A DNA stretch of 64,000 nt from Paenibacillus sp. FSL H8-0079 (GTDB lineage Bacteria; Bacillota; Bacilli; Paenibacillales; Paenibacillaceae). Location: the NCBI RefSeq assembly GCF_037991315.1, contig NZ_CP150300.1, positions 1,798,001 to 1,862,000 on the forward strand, read 5' to 3'. Both the position numbers and the translations under genes were made by a program. Positions 16,799 to 25,000 of this stretch are shown one piece after another. The notes beneath the pieces were generated by a model. That model saw only the letters and a list, made by a program, of their open reading frames with translations, had not been told where the DNA came from and did not search any database. Position 1 is the stretch's first letter. Each line of letters opens with the position of its first letter.

Positions 16799-17107
16799 CT
16801 GAAGGTATACAGGAAACAAGTCCGCAAAATTGTAGTGAATGATACACTGTTTTTGTATGTTGTGGATGAGCAAGCATACGATATTGTTATTCGGATCTAT
16901 TCAAATACATTTAATTCTACATTTGTAGAGTTCGATGTGGCTTGGGAAGATACAGGGGATATATTTGTCTATGAACCTAAACTGATATCCAACCTTATTC
17001 AATATGCAATAAAACATGGGTGGGACTACCAACAGAAGAATAACAGAATGAAATTCAAAAACATGACAAGTATCGTAAGAATTTTAATGGCAGAGAAACA
17101 AACATAA
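16799..17107 (+). CDS. Hypothetical protein, probable CTG start
   Basis: A small basic-acidic mixed protein of 102 aa if begun at CTG 16799, which has GGGAGGG (16786-16792) at 6-bp spacing. The product would begin KVYRKQVRKIVVND and run into LFLYVVDEQAYDIVIRIY. The only canonical start, GTG 16835, has no ribosome site and would cut the first strand. The fold looks beta-rich and single-domain. Function unknown. It lies 18 bp behind the broken phospholipase-like gene. Confidence 0.55.
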   Translation: MKVYRKQVRKIVVNDTLFLYVVDEQAYDIVIRIYSNTFNSTFVEFDVAWEDTGDIFVYEPKLISNLIQYAIKHGWDYQQKNNRMKFKNMTSIVRILMAEKQT

Positions 17108-17155
17108 TAACAAGGAGCGTGAACACAAATCAAAAGGACGTTTTACATATGTATT

Positions 17156-17638
17156 TTGCTGTTGATTATAGTCGCTGGATGTAGTTCACCAAGTAAAGAG
17201 ATTGATCCGATCCAACGTTTGAAAAAGTACGATACTGCCCAAGAAGCCATTATGCAATATGTTAAGTCATATCATATGACTGGTCCAGTAGCACAGATTA
17301 GTATAGGAAACGAAGATCGTCAGTTGGTTTTCACGGAGTCCAGCAAAAGAACGTATTCTATCGCTGAATTAATCGAAGTCGAAGGACAATATGCAGTAGC
17401 TAAGCTTTCAGCTGAAGTGAGACTAAGCGAGCTCGCGTGGGCCAAATGGAGTTTCCCTACATTGGATGAGCAGGTATACACGATAACCATTTCCAATGAA
17501 GAAGAGCCGGATTTTGCAGAATATATCAAGGAATTCGGATTGTATGTACATCTTAGTGACGCACCTACCGACAAGAATTTGTTCACAACTTCACCTAATC
17601 TCATTAACTTTTATAATTCGGTTGAAGTGACAATGTAG
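17156..17638 (+). CDS. Lipoprotein with frameshifted signal peptide
   Basis: A hypothetical lipoprotein, about 152 aa mature. A lipobox VAGC is clear at the start of the open frame, but TTG 17156 leaves too short a signal peptide and no ribosome site. GTG 17119 has AAGGAG upstream and reads MNT in another frame; removing one A from the AAA at 17127-17129 gives NTIKRTFYICILLLIIVAGC, a textbook lipoprotein signal. So the true gene is probably 17119-17638 with a one-base insertion, or an assembly error. The mature part is acidic and beta-rich, of unknown function. Confidence 0.6.
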   Translation: MLLIIVAGCSSPSKEIDPIQRLKKYDTAQEAIMQYVKSYHMTGPVAQISIGNEDRQLVFTESSKRTYSIAELIEVEGQYAVAKLSAEVRLSELAWAKWSFPTLDEQVYTITISNEEEPDFAEYIKEFGLYVHLSDAPTDKNLFTTSPNLINFYNSVEVTM

Positions 17639-17680
17639 AAGAATACGATTGTAATTTTTATTTAAAAAGGAGACCCTATC

Positions 17681-17824
17681 ATGCAAAAAACAATAATAGA
17701 ACTATCTGATCTGATGAAGAAGTATCCTAAGAGTGCGGCATTTTTATTATCTATCATTGTGTTAAATTTGGTTTATGCCTTTGGTAAAGATATCGGGGCG
17801 TGGCTTTACCACCTGACTCATTAG
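17681..17824 (+). CDS. Small membrane protein (47 aa)
   Basis: An ORF with AAGGAGA (17667-17673) 7 bp before ATG 17681. The product begins MQKTIIELSDLMKKYPKS and continues into one hydrophobic helix (AAFLLSIIVLNLVYAF), ending GKDIGAWLYHLTH. One membrane span with the N-terminus likely inside. The good ribosome site and clean layout between the lipoprotein and a GNAT gene support it as a real gene. Function unknown. Confidence 0.6.
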   Translation: MQKTIIELSDLMKKYPKSAAFLLSIIVLNLVYAFGKDIGAWLYHLTH

Positions 17825-17858
17825 AATATAATCCAAATGAAAGGAGAGGTGTACGGAA

Positions 17859-18341
17859 ATGGGAAATTCCATTCGTTTGGCTCTTTATCATGAGCAATAT
17901 GATCAAGATTTGAATGATATCTCGCTGAAAGGGGAGCAGATTCAGTTTACTGCAATGCCTGCGGATGTGATTGAGGAAGCGATCCAAAATCTGGACAAAG
18001 ATCCTATAGTTATCCTTCATGAAGAGAAACCCGTTGGGTTCTTTATTTTACATAAAAATTCTGAGTACGCTCAAGAAAAAGATGCATGTCATACGATATT
18101 GGTGCGCGCACTATCCATTTCGGTGGAACACCAAGGAAACGGGTATGCGAAGGAAACAATGAAGGCACTGCCTAAATTCGTTCGCCAGCTCCATCCGGAG
18201 ATCAATGAGATTATTTTAGCAGTAAATGAAGGAAATATTACGGCTCAACAGTTATATCTGAAAGTGGATTTTCTCGACAGAGGCGTTCGAAAGATGGGCA
18301 TCCATGGTCTCCAGTTAATCTTGCATCATAGAATCACATAA
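17859..18341 (+). CDS. GNAT family N-acetyltransferase
   Basis: An acetyltransferase of 160 aa. Motif A reads SISVEHQGNGYAKETMKAL (Q-x-x-G-x-A with the preceding strand ILVRALSI), and motif B contains NEGNITAQQLYLKVDF. AAAGGAGAGG lies before ATG 17859. The substrate is unknown; the form is like the RimI/YjcF group of small-molecule GNATs. It is one of nine GNAT genes or fragments in the window. Confidence 0.75.
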   Translation: MGNSIRLALYHEQYDQDLNDISLKGEQIQFTAMPADVIEEAIQNLDKDPIVILHEEKPVGFFILHKNSEYAQEKDACHTILVRALSISVEHQGNGYAKETMKALPKFVRQLHPEINEIILAVNEGNITAQQLYLKVDFLDRGVRKMGIHGLQLILHHRIT

Positions 18342-18475
18342 AGAAGGATGGCTGTGGATCCAAGGAATATCACAAACGGTGGAGTTTTGAGTTTCCCCTG
18401 AATGCCTATGAGCGGATAGGAAGGGTCGTCCAGATCCGATGAAATCGAATGTTTTTGAAGAGAAGGAGGGGTAAC

Positions 18476-18979
18476 GTGGCGAACATACATAAGGGAAGAT
18501 ATTCAGCTCAGATCGAGGGAGAATTTGTTGTTTTTATCATCGGTATGAGGATCAATCGTCTGTGGGCTATACATAAATGGCTGCCTGTTTTTAAGTCCAT
18601 GGGCCCGATGATTAAAGAACTGTATATGAATCCGGAGACCGGATTTCTGAGTACAGAGTATTTTATAAGCTGGCGTGGGGTGACGCTACTACAATACTGG
18701 CGCTCTTACGATGAATTGGAGAAATACGCACGAGGTGGACTGCACTTGGAAGCTTGGAAAAGATTTAACCGTTCCATTGGTTCTGATGGAACCGTAGGGA
18801 TCTATCATGAGACATACAAGGCTCAGTCAGGTTCCTTTGAGACCATATACGCCAACATGCCAAAATTCGGATTAGCTAAAGCGTCTGACCATGTGCCTTC
18901 GACAGGGAAAATGGAGACATCCAGACGCAGAATGGGCGGAGAGAATGACCCGGCAGTGGAAGCACCAGAGAAGTCTTAA
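18476..18979 (+). CDS. DUF4188 domain-containing protein
   Basis: A 167-aa protein with the DUF4188 pattern: FVVFIIGMRINRLWAIHKW near the N-terminus, MGPMIKELYMNPETGFLS, then YWRSYDELEKYAR. The family has a ferredoxin-like (Dabb/monooxygenase-like) fold; some relatives are called phenylacetaldoxime dehydratases, but function is not established. The start is GTG 18476, set by AAGGAGGGG (18463-18471). The C-terminal tail of about 35 residues is disordered and charged. Single gene. Confidence 0.7.
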   Translation: MANIHKGRYSAQIEGEFVVFIIGMRINRLWAIHKWLPVFKSMGPMIKELYMNPETGFLSTEYFISWRGVTLLQYWRSYDELEKYARGGLHLEAWKRFNRSIGSDGTVGIYHETYKAQSGSFETIYANMPKFGLAKASDHVPSTGKMETSRRRMGGENDPAVEAPEKS

Positions 18980-19005
18980 AGCATTGAACAGAGAGGGGGA
19001 TGTTA

Positions 19006-19506
19006 TTGAAGGCTAGAGTGCGAGTAGAAGATATACATTCAAAGCAACTTAGCTGGTTATGTATTGAACCGATGCTTGTTTCTGTACGGGGCAGAGATAT
19101 GACCGCCAAAACAGAGATATACCGACAGTTACATGAAGGGCAACAAGCCTTATTTCTGTTCTATTCCTATCACAATCACACGAAGAGTATGGCAGAGTTT
19201 TATTGGTTTTCGGCATATAACATCATCGAGATCAAGAGCTGGAATGGAATTAAAAATGGGATGCACTTTTTTCATTTATATGAAATGGTAACTGTACTGG
19301 ACCAGATAGAAAGTCTGATCACGGACAAAAACAGAGTGGATGAAGTGTGGCGTGAGGTACTGCCAACGGATCTGGAGAAGGACCCGATCTTGCTCCAGAG
19401 AACAGAGGCATTATATGCTGCATATCAGACTGTGGCACAAGTAGCTATTGCACACATGAATGAGATAATCCTGCAAGATCAGGAGATGTATCTGGAGATT
19501 GAGTAA
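19006..19506 (+). CDS. Hypothetical protein
   Basis: A soluble 166-aa protein, unrecognised. ATG 19000 abuts the GAGAGGGGG ribosome site, so TTG 19006 with about 6-bp spacing is the likelier start. The centre is aromatic-rich (ALFLFYSYHNHTKSMAEFYWFS) and the C-terminal third is helical. No signal peptide or catalytic motif. A strong terminator follows. Confidence 0.6.
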   Translation: MKARVRVEDIHSKQLSWLCIEPMLVSVRGRDMTAKTEIYRQLHEGQQALFLFYSYHNHTKSMAEFYWFSAYNIIEIKSWNGIKNGMHFFHLYEMVTVLDQIESLITDKNRVDEVWREVLPTDLEKDPILLQRTEALYAAYQTVAQVAIAHMNEIILQDQEMYLEIE

Positions 19507-19525
19507 GGTTATATGAATGCATAGG

Positions 19526-19552
19526 GGCTACTCATGAGTGAGTAGTCTTTTT
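19526..19552 (+). terminator. Rho-independent terminator
   Basis: GGCTACTCA pairs with TGAGTAGTC around the loop TGAG (one wobble), followed by five T. It ends the gene at 19506. Confidence 0.8.
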
Positions 19553-19598
19553 ATCATGTCTGAGAACATTGGCTGCACATCATCGCTTTTTATTTTTA

Positions 19599-19607
19599 TG
19601 CTAGAAT
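19599..19607 (+). promoter_or_regulatory. Extended -10 promoter element
   Basis: TGCTAGAAT (TG-N-TAGAAT) sits 62 bp before ATG 19669, in the context TTATGCTAGAATGG. A nearly identical element precedes the small membrane gene at 34110. No clear -35. Confidence 0.45.
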
Positions 19608-19668
19608 GGATAGCAGGAAAAAAGCGGAAGAGTTAAATAACATTCTCAAGTAGGTAAGGAGAACAAGG

Positions 19669-20067
19669 ATGAACGAGGAAGAACTGCTGGAGTTATACGA
19701 ATTGGAGCCTGATGAGGTAAACCGGGAGGCCATCCGACAGCTGCTTCATCAAGAGATGGAGGACCGAAACTCAGAGGATAACGAAACTCTGAAATTGTTG
19801 TGCATTATGTTGTTCTGTATCGGAAATGTGGAGGACACCACGCTGATCTGGCAAGCCAAACGAAAGAATCAGGATGCGGGTAGTTATATTGATGTGCAGT
19901 TACTATGTGGTGCGGGATATGATCAGACTTTATTTTATCTGGAAAAAATAGACGGGGAACAGGCGCATGAAGAGTTGCTTTACCTTAGACAGTGCGAGCC
20001 GCATGACTTTGTTGATTTTTCCAAAGCGGAATGGGTCTCAGACTATAAACAATATTACGGTGATTAA
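19669..20067 (+). CDS. Hypothetical protein
   Basis: An acidic, helical 132-aa protein, unrecognised. It begins MNEEELLELYELEPDEVNR and contains helical-hairpin repeats (LKLLCIMLFCIGNVEDTTLIW, VQLLCGAGYDQTLFYLEKI) that resemble TPR-like pairs, suggesting a protein-binding role. AAGGAGAAC precedes the ATG. It lies 29 bp upstream of another hypothetical gene and probably shares its transcript. Confidence 0.6.
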   Translation: MNEEELLELYELEPDEVNREAIRQLLHQEMEDRNSEDNETLKLLCIMLFCIGNVEDTTLIWQAKRKNQDAGSYIDVQLLCGAGYDQTLFYLEKIDGEQAHEELLYLRQCEPHDFVDFSKAEWVSDYKQYYGD

Positions 20068-20096
20068 TATATGAGCACACCAGAAGGAGAGGTACT

Positions 20097-20489
20097 ATGC
20101 CAAGTTTGCATGACAATATCATACTAAGTTACGAAGTCGATTTAGAGAACAAAAGGATCAGGATGAGCACTCGTTCGAGTCATTCTGTACCGAAAAATAT
20201 GGATGTTATATTCTCTGGTGTAATGGCCCATGCGTTTGATACACCGCTGCATGGCAGCATTATTTTGGATTTGGATGAGTGGGATATAGAGCATTTTATC
20301 CCTTATAATCGCGAGTTGTTAGAGTCGGGAAAAGGCTATGGTTGGCCTGTCAGCTATGATTCCTATGACGAATTGCAAACTCGACTGATCGAGGAGAAAT
20401 ACAAGTACATGGTGATCTCATCCTCGTATGGATTGAATGGTTGGGTTTTGGCGAAGAACGTAGAGATTTCTGTTCAAGAAACGGGGTGA
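20097..20489 (+). CDS. Hypothetical protein
   Basis: A soluble beta-rich protein of 130 aa, unrecognised. It starts MPSLHDNIILSYEVDLENKRI and alternates strands with acidic turns (SGVMAHAFDTPLHGSIILDLDEW), the pattern of small Bacilli proteins found near immunity-type genes, though no evidence ties it to a toxin. GAAGGAGAGG precedes ATG 20097. The next gene begins 5 bp after its stop. Confidence 0.55.
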   Translation: MPSLHDNIILSYEVDLENKRIRMSTRSSHSVPKNMDVIFSGVMAHAFDTPLHGSIILDLDEWDIEHFIPYNRELLESGKGYGWPVSYDSYDELQTRLIEEKYKYMVISSSYGLNGWVLAKNVEISVQETG

Positions 20490-20494
20490 TCGGG

Positions 20495-20842
20495 ATGAAG
20501 CGTGAGCACAAGCAGCACGTTAGCAAGAGGGGTGCGGGACTAAGAGCGGGCATTTTTGTGCTGGTTGTTCTGCTCGTAATTCTAGTAATGACCAATCCAA
20601 ACGAAGAAGATTTTGTTGCATGGCTCGCAAGTGAACATGACATCCATTTTTCGTATGATGTGAATGAAGGCAGGCCGTTTACGCAGACAATTGACGGTGA
20701 GGGAAAGAAGCTTCATTTTAAAGGTGGACATATACGTCATATGGGGATTTTTTCAACATATAGTTACCGTTTTGCGGATACTGAAGAAAAGGAGATTCAG
20801 ATTGAAGCGGTCGGCATAATCAATATGTTATTGAATAGATAG
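20495..20842 (+). CDS. DUF4359 family single-span membrane protein
   Basis: A 115-aa protein with one N-terminal helix (AGIFVLVVLLVILVM) after a basic leader, then a soluble domain starting TNPNEEDFVAWLASE, the sequence hallmark of DUF4359. The helix is an uncleaved anchor and the domain is likely outside the cell. The start is ATG 20495, with GGGGTGAT (20483-20490) upstream; the longer frame overlaps the preceding gene. Function of the family is unknown. Confidence 0.65.
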   Translation: MKREHKQHVSKRGAGLRAGIFVLVVLLVILVMTNPNEEDFVAWLASEHDIHFSYDVNEGRPFTQTIDGEGKKLHFKGGHIRHMGIFSTYSYRFADTEEKEIQIEAVGIINMLLNR

Positions 20843-20919
20843 CTAGATAGATTGTGGACGGTTACAAAAGTTGGATGAAAGTTCTGCTGATATCCACGCG
20901 CTTTGCATGATGTAACAGT

Positions 20920-20944
20920 AACACGTGCAGAGTAGCGTGTTTTT
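20920..20944 (+). terminator. Probable terminator
   Basis: AACACG pairs with CGTGTT across a 10-nt loop and runs into TTTTT. The stem is short, so confidence is moderate. It lies 78 bp after the DUF4359 gene. Confidence 0.5.
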
Positions 20945-21010
20945 GGCTAGAAATGCGATAGAAACAGAGATGGTTTACTTCGTTTATTCGCAAATCCCAC
21001 ATTATGGGTT

Positions 21011-21500
21011 ATGATGTACCTTGAGAGAAAATTTTACATACATAGGAAGTCTTCTTCTTTTAAAATAAAAGCAAGTAAAGTCATAACCGGGATGGTGTGT
21101 TCCGTGGATGAATTGAAGAAACATTTGAGTACGCATCGGGCAGGGCAGGTATTGGACGTAGGCACGGGATCGGGGAGATTTATTCCTACCATACTTGAAC
21201 TATTCAGTGGTATCGAACAGATTACCGGAATGGATTCGGATATGGATTCATTACGTCATGCAGAGGCTGCTTATGCGGGCCATGGAAAGATTCAGTTTAA
21301 GCCGATGGATGCGGGTAACATGGGATTTGCAGATGGTACAATTGGTTACTAATGCCTGCAAACAGTATATGGAACGGGCCAGGGCGTTTGAAGATTATGC
21401 GGCTTTTGCAGAACAAGGTAATTCTATCATCAAACGTTTGAAAACAGTCGGAATTCAGCGCCCAACGCAGCTCATGATCGTGGGAGGTTTGGAAGATTAG
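21011..21500 (+). pseudogene. SAM-dependent methyltransferase remnant (core deleted)
   Basis: The first frame (21011-21352) holds a class I methyltransferase N-half: SAM motif I VLDVGTGSGRF, then GMDSDMDSL and MDAGNMGFADGTI. It then stops. A second frame continues with NACKQYMERARAFEDYA...IKRLKTVGIQRPTQLMIVGGLED to 21500, the C-terminal helix and strand expected of the same family. The middle (motifs after ADGTF, normally about 60-90 residues) is missing. The gene therefore carries an internal deletion plus frame change near 21340 and cannot make an active enzyme. Confidence 0.7.
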
Positions 21501-21525
21501 ACGACTGCTGATCGGAGGATGGAAT

Positions 21526-21987
21526 ATGAAGAAGTTAATGATAGTTTCATTATTATTGTTACTTCTGGTGGCCTGTCAGAACAAAGGAAACACTGAAGAT
21601 GCACAGCAGGATGAAGAAATACCGACTTCCCAAGAGAAGGAAGACATTCCACCTGTGTACCTTGATGAAACAAACTATACAGGGGATGAATTGGAAATCG
21701 TCAAACTTATGAATGCCCGAATGCGTTATTTATACGAGAGGGACGAAAAGGGATATATGAGTTTGATTGATCCTGAATCACCCGTCTCAGGCATGGCAGG
21801 TTCTAAAGTCCGAAAGATCATCTCAATGGATGAAATCATTATTCAAGAGCAAAAAAAGCTTTATCAGGGAGTCGTGACGATTACAGAATTAAGAGAGAAT
21901 GACGAGGAAGCTAGTCATATCATGGTGTTTTGGAAAAAGAAAGAAGATGGCGATAACGCGCAATGGATTTTTGCAGATATCGATTAA
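21526..21987 (+). CDS. Lipoprotein, hypothetical
   Basis: A 153-aa lipoprotein: the signal MKKLMIVSLLLLLLVAC has a clean lipobox LVAC with the modified Cys at 17. A charged linker (about 20-45) leads to a domain with NARMRYLYERDEKGYMSLID and VVTITELRENDEEASHIMVFW, the pattern of NTF2-like or DUF4878-type extracellular domains. GGAGGATGGAAT precedes the ATG. Anchored to the outer face of the membrane. Function unknown. Confidence 0.7.
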   Translation: MKKLMIVSLLLLLLVACQNKGNTEDAQQDEEIPTSQEKEDIPPVYLDETNYTGDELEIVKLMNARMRYLYERDEKGYMSLIDPESPVSGMAGSKVRKIISMDEIIIQEQKKLYQGVVTITELRENDEEASHIMVFWKKKEDGDNAQWIFADID

Positions 21988-22046
21988 TAGCATAGTGGCT
22001 GATAGATGGAAGATCCATATCATCACACAAAATAAAGGATGATGTA

Positions 22047-22889
22047 ATGATGGCTAGGAGATTAGTACTCATTGAAGGATTACCGGGTTCAGGTAAGTCA
22101 ACGATTGCCAAGATGGTATCCGAAATCCTGATAGGTCAAGGCAAGCGGGTACAACTATTTCAGGAAGGAAACCTGGATCACCCTGCTGATTACGAAGGCG
22201 TTGCTTTTTATCATGCTGGAGAATTCGAGGCTTTATTGAGTACGTATGAAGATTACAGAGAGATTCTGGAAAGTAATGCGATTGCCTATGATCAAGGTTT
22301 CCTGATTCCATACCGTAAAATGAAAGAACAGTGGGGAATAGATATTCCCGACCATGTCTTACAGGATATATTCAGACGGGATATTTACGAAACTTCTTTT
22401 GCACAAAATGTTAAACTGATCACCGAGAAGTGGAAGAATTTCACTGAAAACCTGTTAAGCACGAATGATGATTCCATCACGATATTTGAATGTTGTTTTA
22501 TCCAGAATCCACTGACCATGGGTCTTGTCAAATGTAATCAATCCAAAGAGCAGAACGTGCAGTATGTATTGGGACTGGGGCGTATCATTCATGCTCTGAA
22601 TCCGCTTCTCATCTATATCGACCAGAAGGATATATCATATACATTTGATAAGGCGGTCAGTGAAAGACCAAAAGAATGGTCTGAGGGCTTCATTAATTAT
22701 TATACGAATCAGGGATTCGGGCAAGCGCAGGTTTATCATGGTGTTCAGGGTACGGTACGGGTTTTGCAGGAAAGAAAGAAGTTGGAGTCCGAAATCTATG
22801 GGTTACTTCAGATGGATAAGGTATGGCTGGACAATTCGGATTATGACCGCGAGGCTTCAAGGCGCAAATTAGAAAAGATTCTGGAGTAA
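22047..22889 (+). CDS. P-loop kinase-like NTPase
   Basis: A 280-aa nucleotide-binding protein of the kinase type. Walker A is IEGLPGSGKSTIAKM (about 9-23), and a hydrophobic strand ending ITIFECCFIQ holds the Walker B equivalent. The C-terminus contains a WLDNSDYDREASRRKL segment like the Asp/Arg lid of deoxynucleoside or shikimate-type kinases. Related Bacilli proteins are annotated only as P-loop or thymidylate-kinase-like ATPases. ATG 22047 and ATG 22050 are both possible. Substrate unknown. Confidence 0.7.
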   Translation: MMARRLVLIEGLPGSGKSTIAKMVSEILIGQGKRVQLFQEGNLDHPADYEGVAFYHAGEFEALLSTYEDYREILESNAIAYDQGFLIPYRKMKEQWGIDIPDHVLQDIFRRDIYETSFAQNVKLITEKWKNFTENLLSTNDDSITIFECCFIQNPLTMGLVKCNQSKEQNVQYVLGLGRIIHALNPLLIYIDQKDISYTFDKAVSERPKEWSEGFINYYTNQGFGQAQVYHGVQGTVRVLQERKKLESEIYGLLQMDKVWLDNSDYDREASRRKLEKILE

Positions 22890-22932
22890 CCATACGGTGC
22901 TAGGATTATCGAAAGCAGGTGAACAAAACAAC

Positions 22933-23184
22933 ATGAAAAAAACGTTATTTGAGCTTGTAAATGAAGTCGAAGATGAAGTGACCTTTATGGCTTTCCTGCA
23001 ACAATTAAGCAAGGATCGGAAAGATCATGCAGATGAATGGCAGAATGATTCGATAGCGTCATTTCTGGAAGCGGCAGCCGAGTGGGGGCAAGAGTCGGTG
23101 GATGGATTACTGCATTACGAGAAGCCGAATAACCCATGGAAGAGATGTGCTCAGATCATGTATATGGGCAAGGTTTATGAATAG
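22933..23184 (+). CDS. DUF7660-like small protein
   Basis: An 83-aa acidic protein: MKKTLFELVNEVEDEVTFMAF, then DEWQNDSIASFLEAAAEWGQES and the end NPWKRCAQIMYMGKVYE. The combination of a short helical core and the NPW...AxxxYxGKxYE tail recalls DUF7660, a small-protein family found alone or beside polymorphic-toxin genes. The start at ATG 22933 has AGGTGA upstream; the longer frame adds an unlikely leader. Function unknown. Confidence 0.6.
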   Translation: MKKTLFELVNEVEDEVTFMAFLQQLSKDRKDHADEWQNDSIASFLEAAAEWGQESVDGLLHYEKPNNPWKRCAQIMYMGKVYE

Positions 23185-23220
23185 ATTGGTAGATTAAAAC
23201 GAGTGGAGGAAGTTAGTAAC

Positions 23221-23718
23221 ATGATGCATATTCAGCTGACAGAAGAAGATTACTGGCAAATGAACAAATTTGCGATGTTTAAACTGTATGGGAAGGGGAT
23301 GCTGATCGCTGTATGTGTGCTGCCTGTAGCTATAGCCATAATATTTAGACAATTAGATTTTTCATGGGTACAAGCCATTATTGCTGCGCTACTCTGTAGT
23401 ACATTCGCCAATGGTATGACCTACATACGAACCAAAAAGAAAATTAAGAAATTGGCAAGTGAGAGCAAAGGGATACTGGGTGATCATCAGCTAGAAATCT
23501 CAGAGCAGGAGATTCGCTGGAGCAATGATATGACTTCAGGTGCAACACAATGGAAAGGTTTGGAGAGCTTCAGTGAGACAAAACACTATTTCTTTATTTT
23601 CATTAATAAGGCAAGTGCGCATGTGATTCCAAAACGATTTTTTGAAACTGAGACGGAAGAAGTTCAGTTTGCTGAACAGGTTAGAGCACATATGAAAACT
23701 GCTAATCATAATACATAA
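23221..23718 (+). CDS. YcxB-like membrane protein
   Basis: A 165-aa protein with two adjacent membrane helices (about 25-45 and 50-68) and a cytoplasmic C-terminal domain (HQLEISEQEIRWSNDM...WKGLESFSETKHYFFIFIN). This is the arrangement of the YcxB/YcxB-C family of Bacilli, of unknown role. GGAGGA at 23205-23210 sets ATG 23221 as start. Followed by a tiny membrane protein gene 15 bp later, probably in the same unit. Confidence 0.65.
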   Translation: MMHIQLTEEDYWQMNKFAMFKLYGKGMLIAVCVLPVAIAIIFRQLDFSWVQAIIAALLCSTFANGMTYIRTKKKIKKLASESKGILGDHQLEISEQEIRWSNDMTSGATQWKGLESFSETKHYFFIFINKASAHVIPKRFFETETEEVQFAEQVRAHMKTANHNT

Positions 23719-23733
23719 CGGAGGTTTATTTTC

Positions 23734-23919
23734 ATGGCTTTTTTTGAAGTAGCATTAATCGTTGTAACGGCTCTATTGTTAGTATTCGGTGCAAAAACGA
23801 AACGTAAACCATTGCTTAAATGGGGCATAGCCAGTTTGATTTTATTGCTCGTACTCATTATCCCGTCATTCATCATGGGATTCATGGATGGACTGTCTGA
23901 TGGATGGTCAGCGAGATGA
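23734..23919 (+). CDS. Small two-span membrane protein
   Basis: A 61-aa protein with two helices (FEVALIVVTALLLVF and IASLILLLVLIIPSFIMGF) joined by a basic loop (KTKRKPLLK), so the loop lies in the cytoplasm. GGAGG is at the right distance before ATG 23734. Its stop overlaps the start of the NUDIX gene (ATGA), so translation of the two is coupled. Function unknown. Confidence 0.6.
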   Translation: MAFFEVALIVVTALLLVFGAKTKRKPLLKWGIASLILLLVLIIPSFIMGFMDGLSDGWSAR

Positions 23920-24407
23920 GTAATTCAGAAAATAAAAATATATCGTATGAGCAGCATAATAACAAATTCAACTTTCGTGTGGCAGGTATTGTGATAGATA
24001 AAGGACGAGTTCTTTTGCATACGACTGAAAAGGATGATTTCTGGAATCTGCCCGGAGGGCGGGTAGAATTGAACGAGACAACAGAAGCGGCTATTGTGCG
24101 AGAGATGATGGAGGAACTGGCTGTTCATGTAGAAGCGCACAGGCTCGCATATGTTAGTGAAGATTTCTTTGAATATGATGGCCTGAAGTATCATGAAGTT
24201 GGTTTTTATTATGTCATCACATTGCCGGAAGCCCATAAGCTATATAGCGAAGTTGAGTTCAATGGTCTAGAAGACAACGGTAAGCTAATCTTCCGATGGT
24301 TTTCCTTGGAGGAACTAGAGCAGATGGAAGTATATCCTGTGTTTTTGAGAAAGGAACTGACTAATCTCCCCGATGCAAAAGGTATCAAACACTTCATTCA
24401 GGAATAG
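23916..24407 (+). CDS. NUDIX hydrolase
   Basis: A 163-aa NUDIX enzyme. The box is GGRVELNETTEAAIVREMMEELAV, with all metal-binding glutamates; the usual Gly after REXXEE-L is Ala. The region after the box, VSEDFFEYDGLKYHEVGFYY, is typical of ADP-ribose/8-oxo-dGTP type members. ATG 23916 overlaps the stop of the preceding small gene by 4 nt and is preferred over ATG 23904. A histidine phosphatase gene follows after 7 bp, so three genes may form one unit. Confidence 0.75.
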   Translation: MSNSENKNISYEQHNNKFNFRVAGIVIDKGRVLLHTTEKDDFWNLPGGRVELNETTEAAIVREMMEELAVHVEAHRLAYVSEDFFEYDGLKYHEVGFYYVITLPEAHKLYSEVEFNGLEDNGKLIFRWFSLEELEQMEVYPVFLRKELTNLPDAKGIKHFIQE

Positions 24408-24414
24408 AGGTTCT

Positions 24415-24981
24415 ATGGATATTACATTTATTCGTCATGGTCATGGTGAACACTTGATAGATTACCCTAACCAATTAAATTGCCTGCACCCCGGCCTCAC
24501 TGAATTGGGAAAAAGTCAGGTCATAGCGTTGCGTAAACAAGTGGTTTTTACGCCTGAGGACGTCATTTTGGTAAGTCCAACGAAACGTACTATTGAAACT
24601 GCACTCCTTCTAGCCTCAAACACCAATCTTGCGTTCAGCCCGCTGGTTGGCCCAAGAATGTTCCCTCAGAATCCGGAGTTCTTTCCTTTCGTCTGCGATC
24701 AGATCTATTCCAAGGAAGAACTCAGTAATCAGTATAGTGACATAAAAATGGTTGAATTGGGTTTGGATTGTTGGAAAGAAAGTATTAATCAGATGGATGC
24801 ACATCGATTCAAGAAATTAGCTGAACAGCTTCTTGAATGGTGCAGGCAACAGAGCGGCAATACGTTTATCATTTCACATGACGGTACGATATCGAACTAC
24901 AGGATGTTACTCGGAGAAAAAGGGTTAACCAAAAGTGATTTTCTTGGTGAAGCAGGGCAGTACACGATCAAGAACTTTTAA
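24415..24981 (+). CDS. Histidine phosphatase family protein
   Basis: A phosphoglycerate-mutase-like phosphatase of 188 aa. The catalytic motif RHGHGEH is at residues 6-12, and the second His is in FIISHDGTISNY (about 157-168). A conserved Arg follows in PTKRTIETA. The start at ATG 24415 puts the RHG near the N-terminus, as usual; the longer frame overlaps the NUDIX gene. The substrate is unknown. It sits in a possible unit with the NUDIX gene, so a nucleotide-related substrate is possible but unproven. Confidence 0.75.
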   Translation: MDITFIRHGHGEHLIDYPNQLNCLHPGLTELGKSQVIALRKQVVFTPEDVILVSPTKRTIETALLLASNTNLAFSPLVGPRMFPQNPEFFPFVCDQIYSKEELSNQYSDIKMVELGLDCWKESINQMDAHRFKKLAEQLLEWCRQQSGNTFIISHDGTISNYRMLLGEKGLTKSDFLGEAGQYTIKNF

Positions 24982-25000
24982 TGTTTAAGGAGATTCCGTC

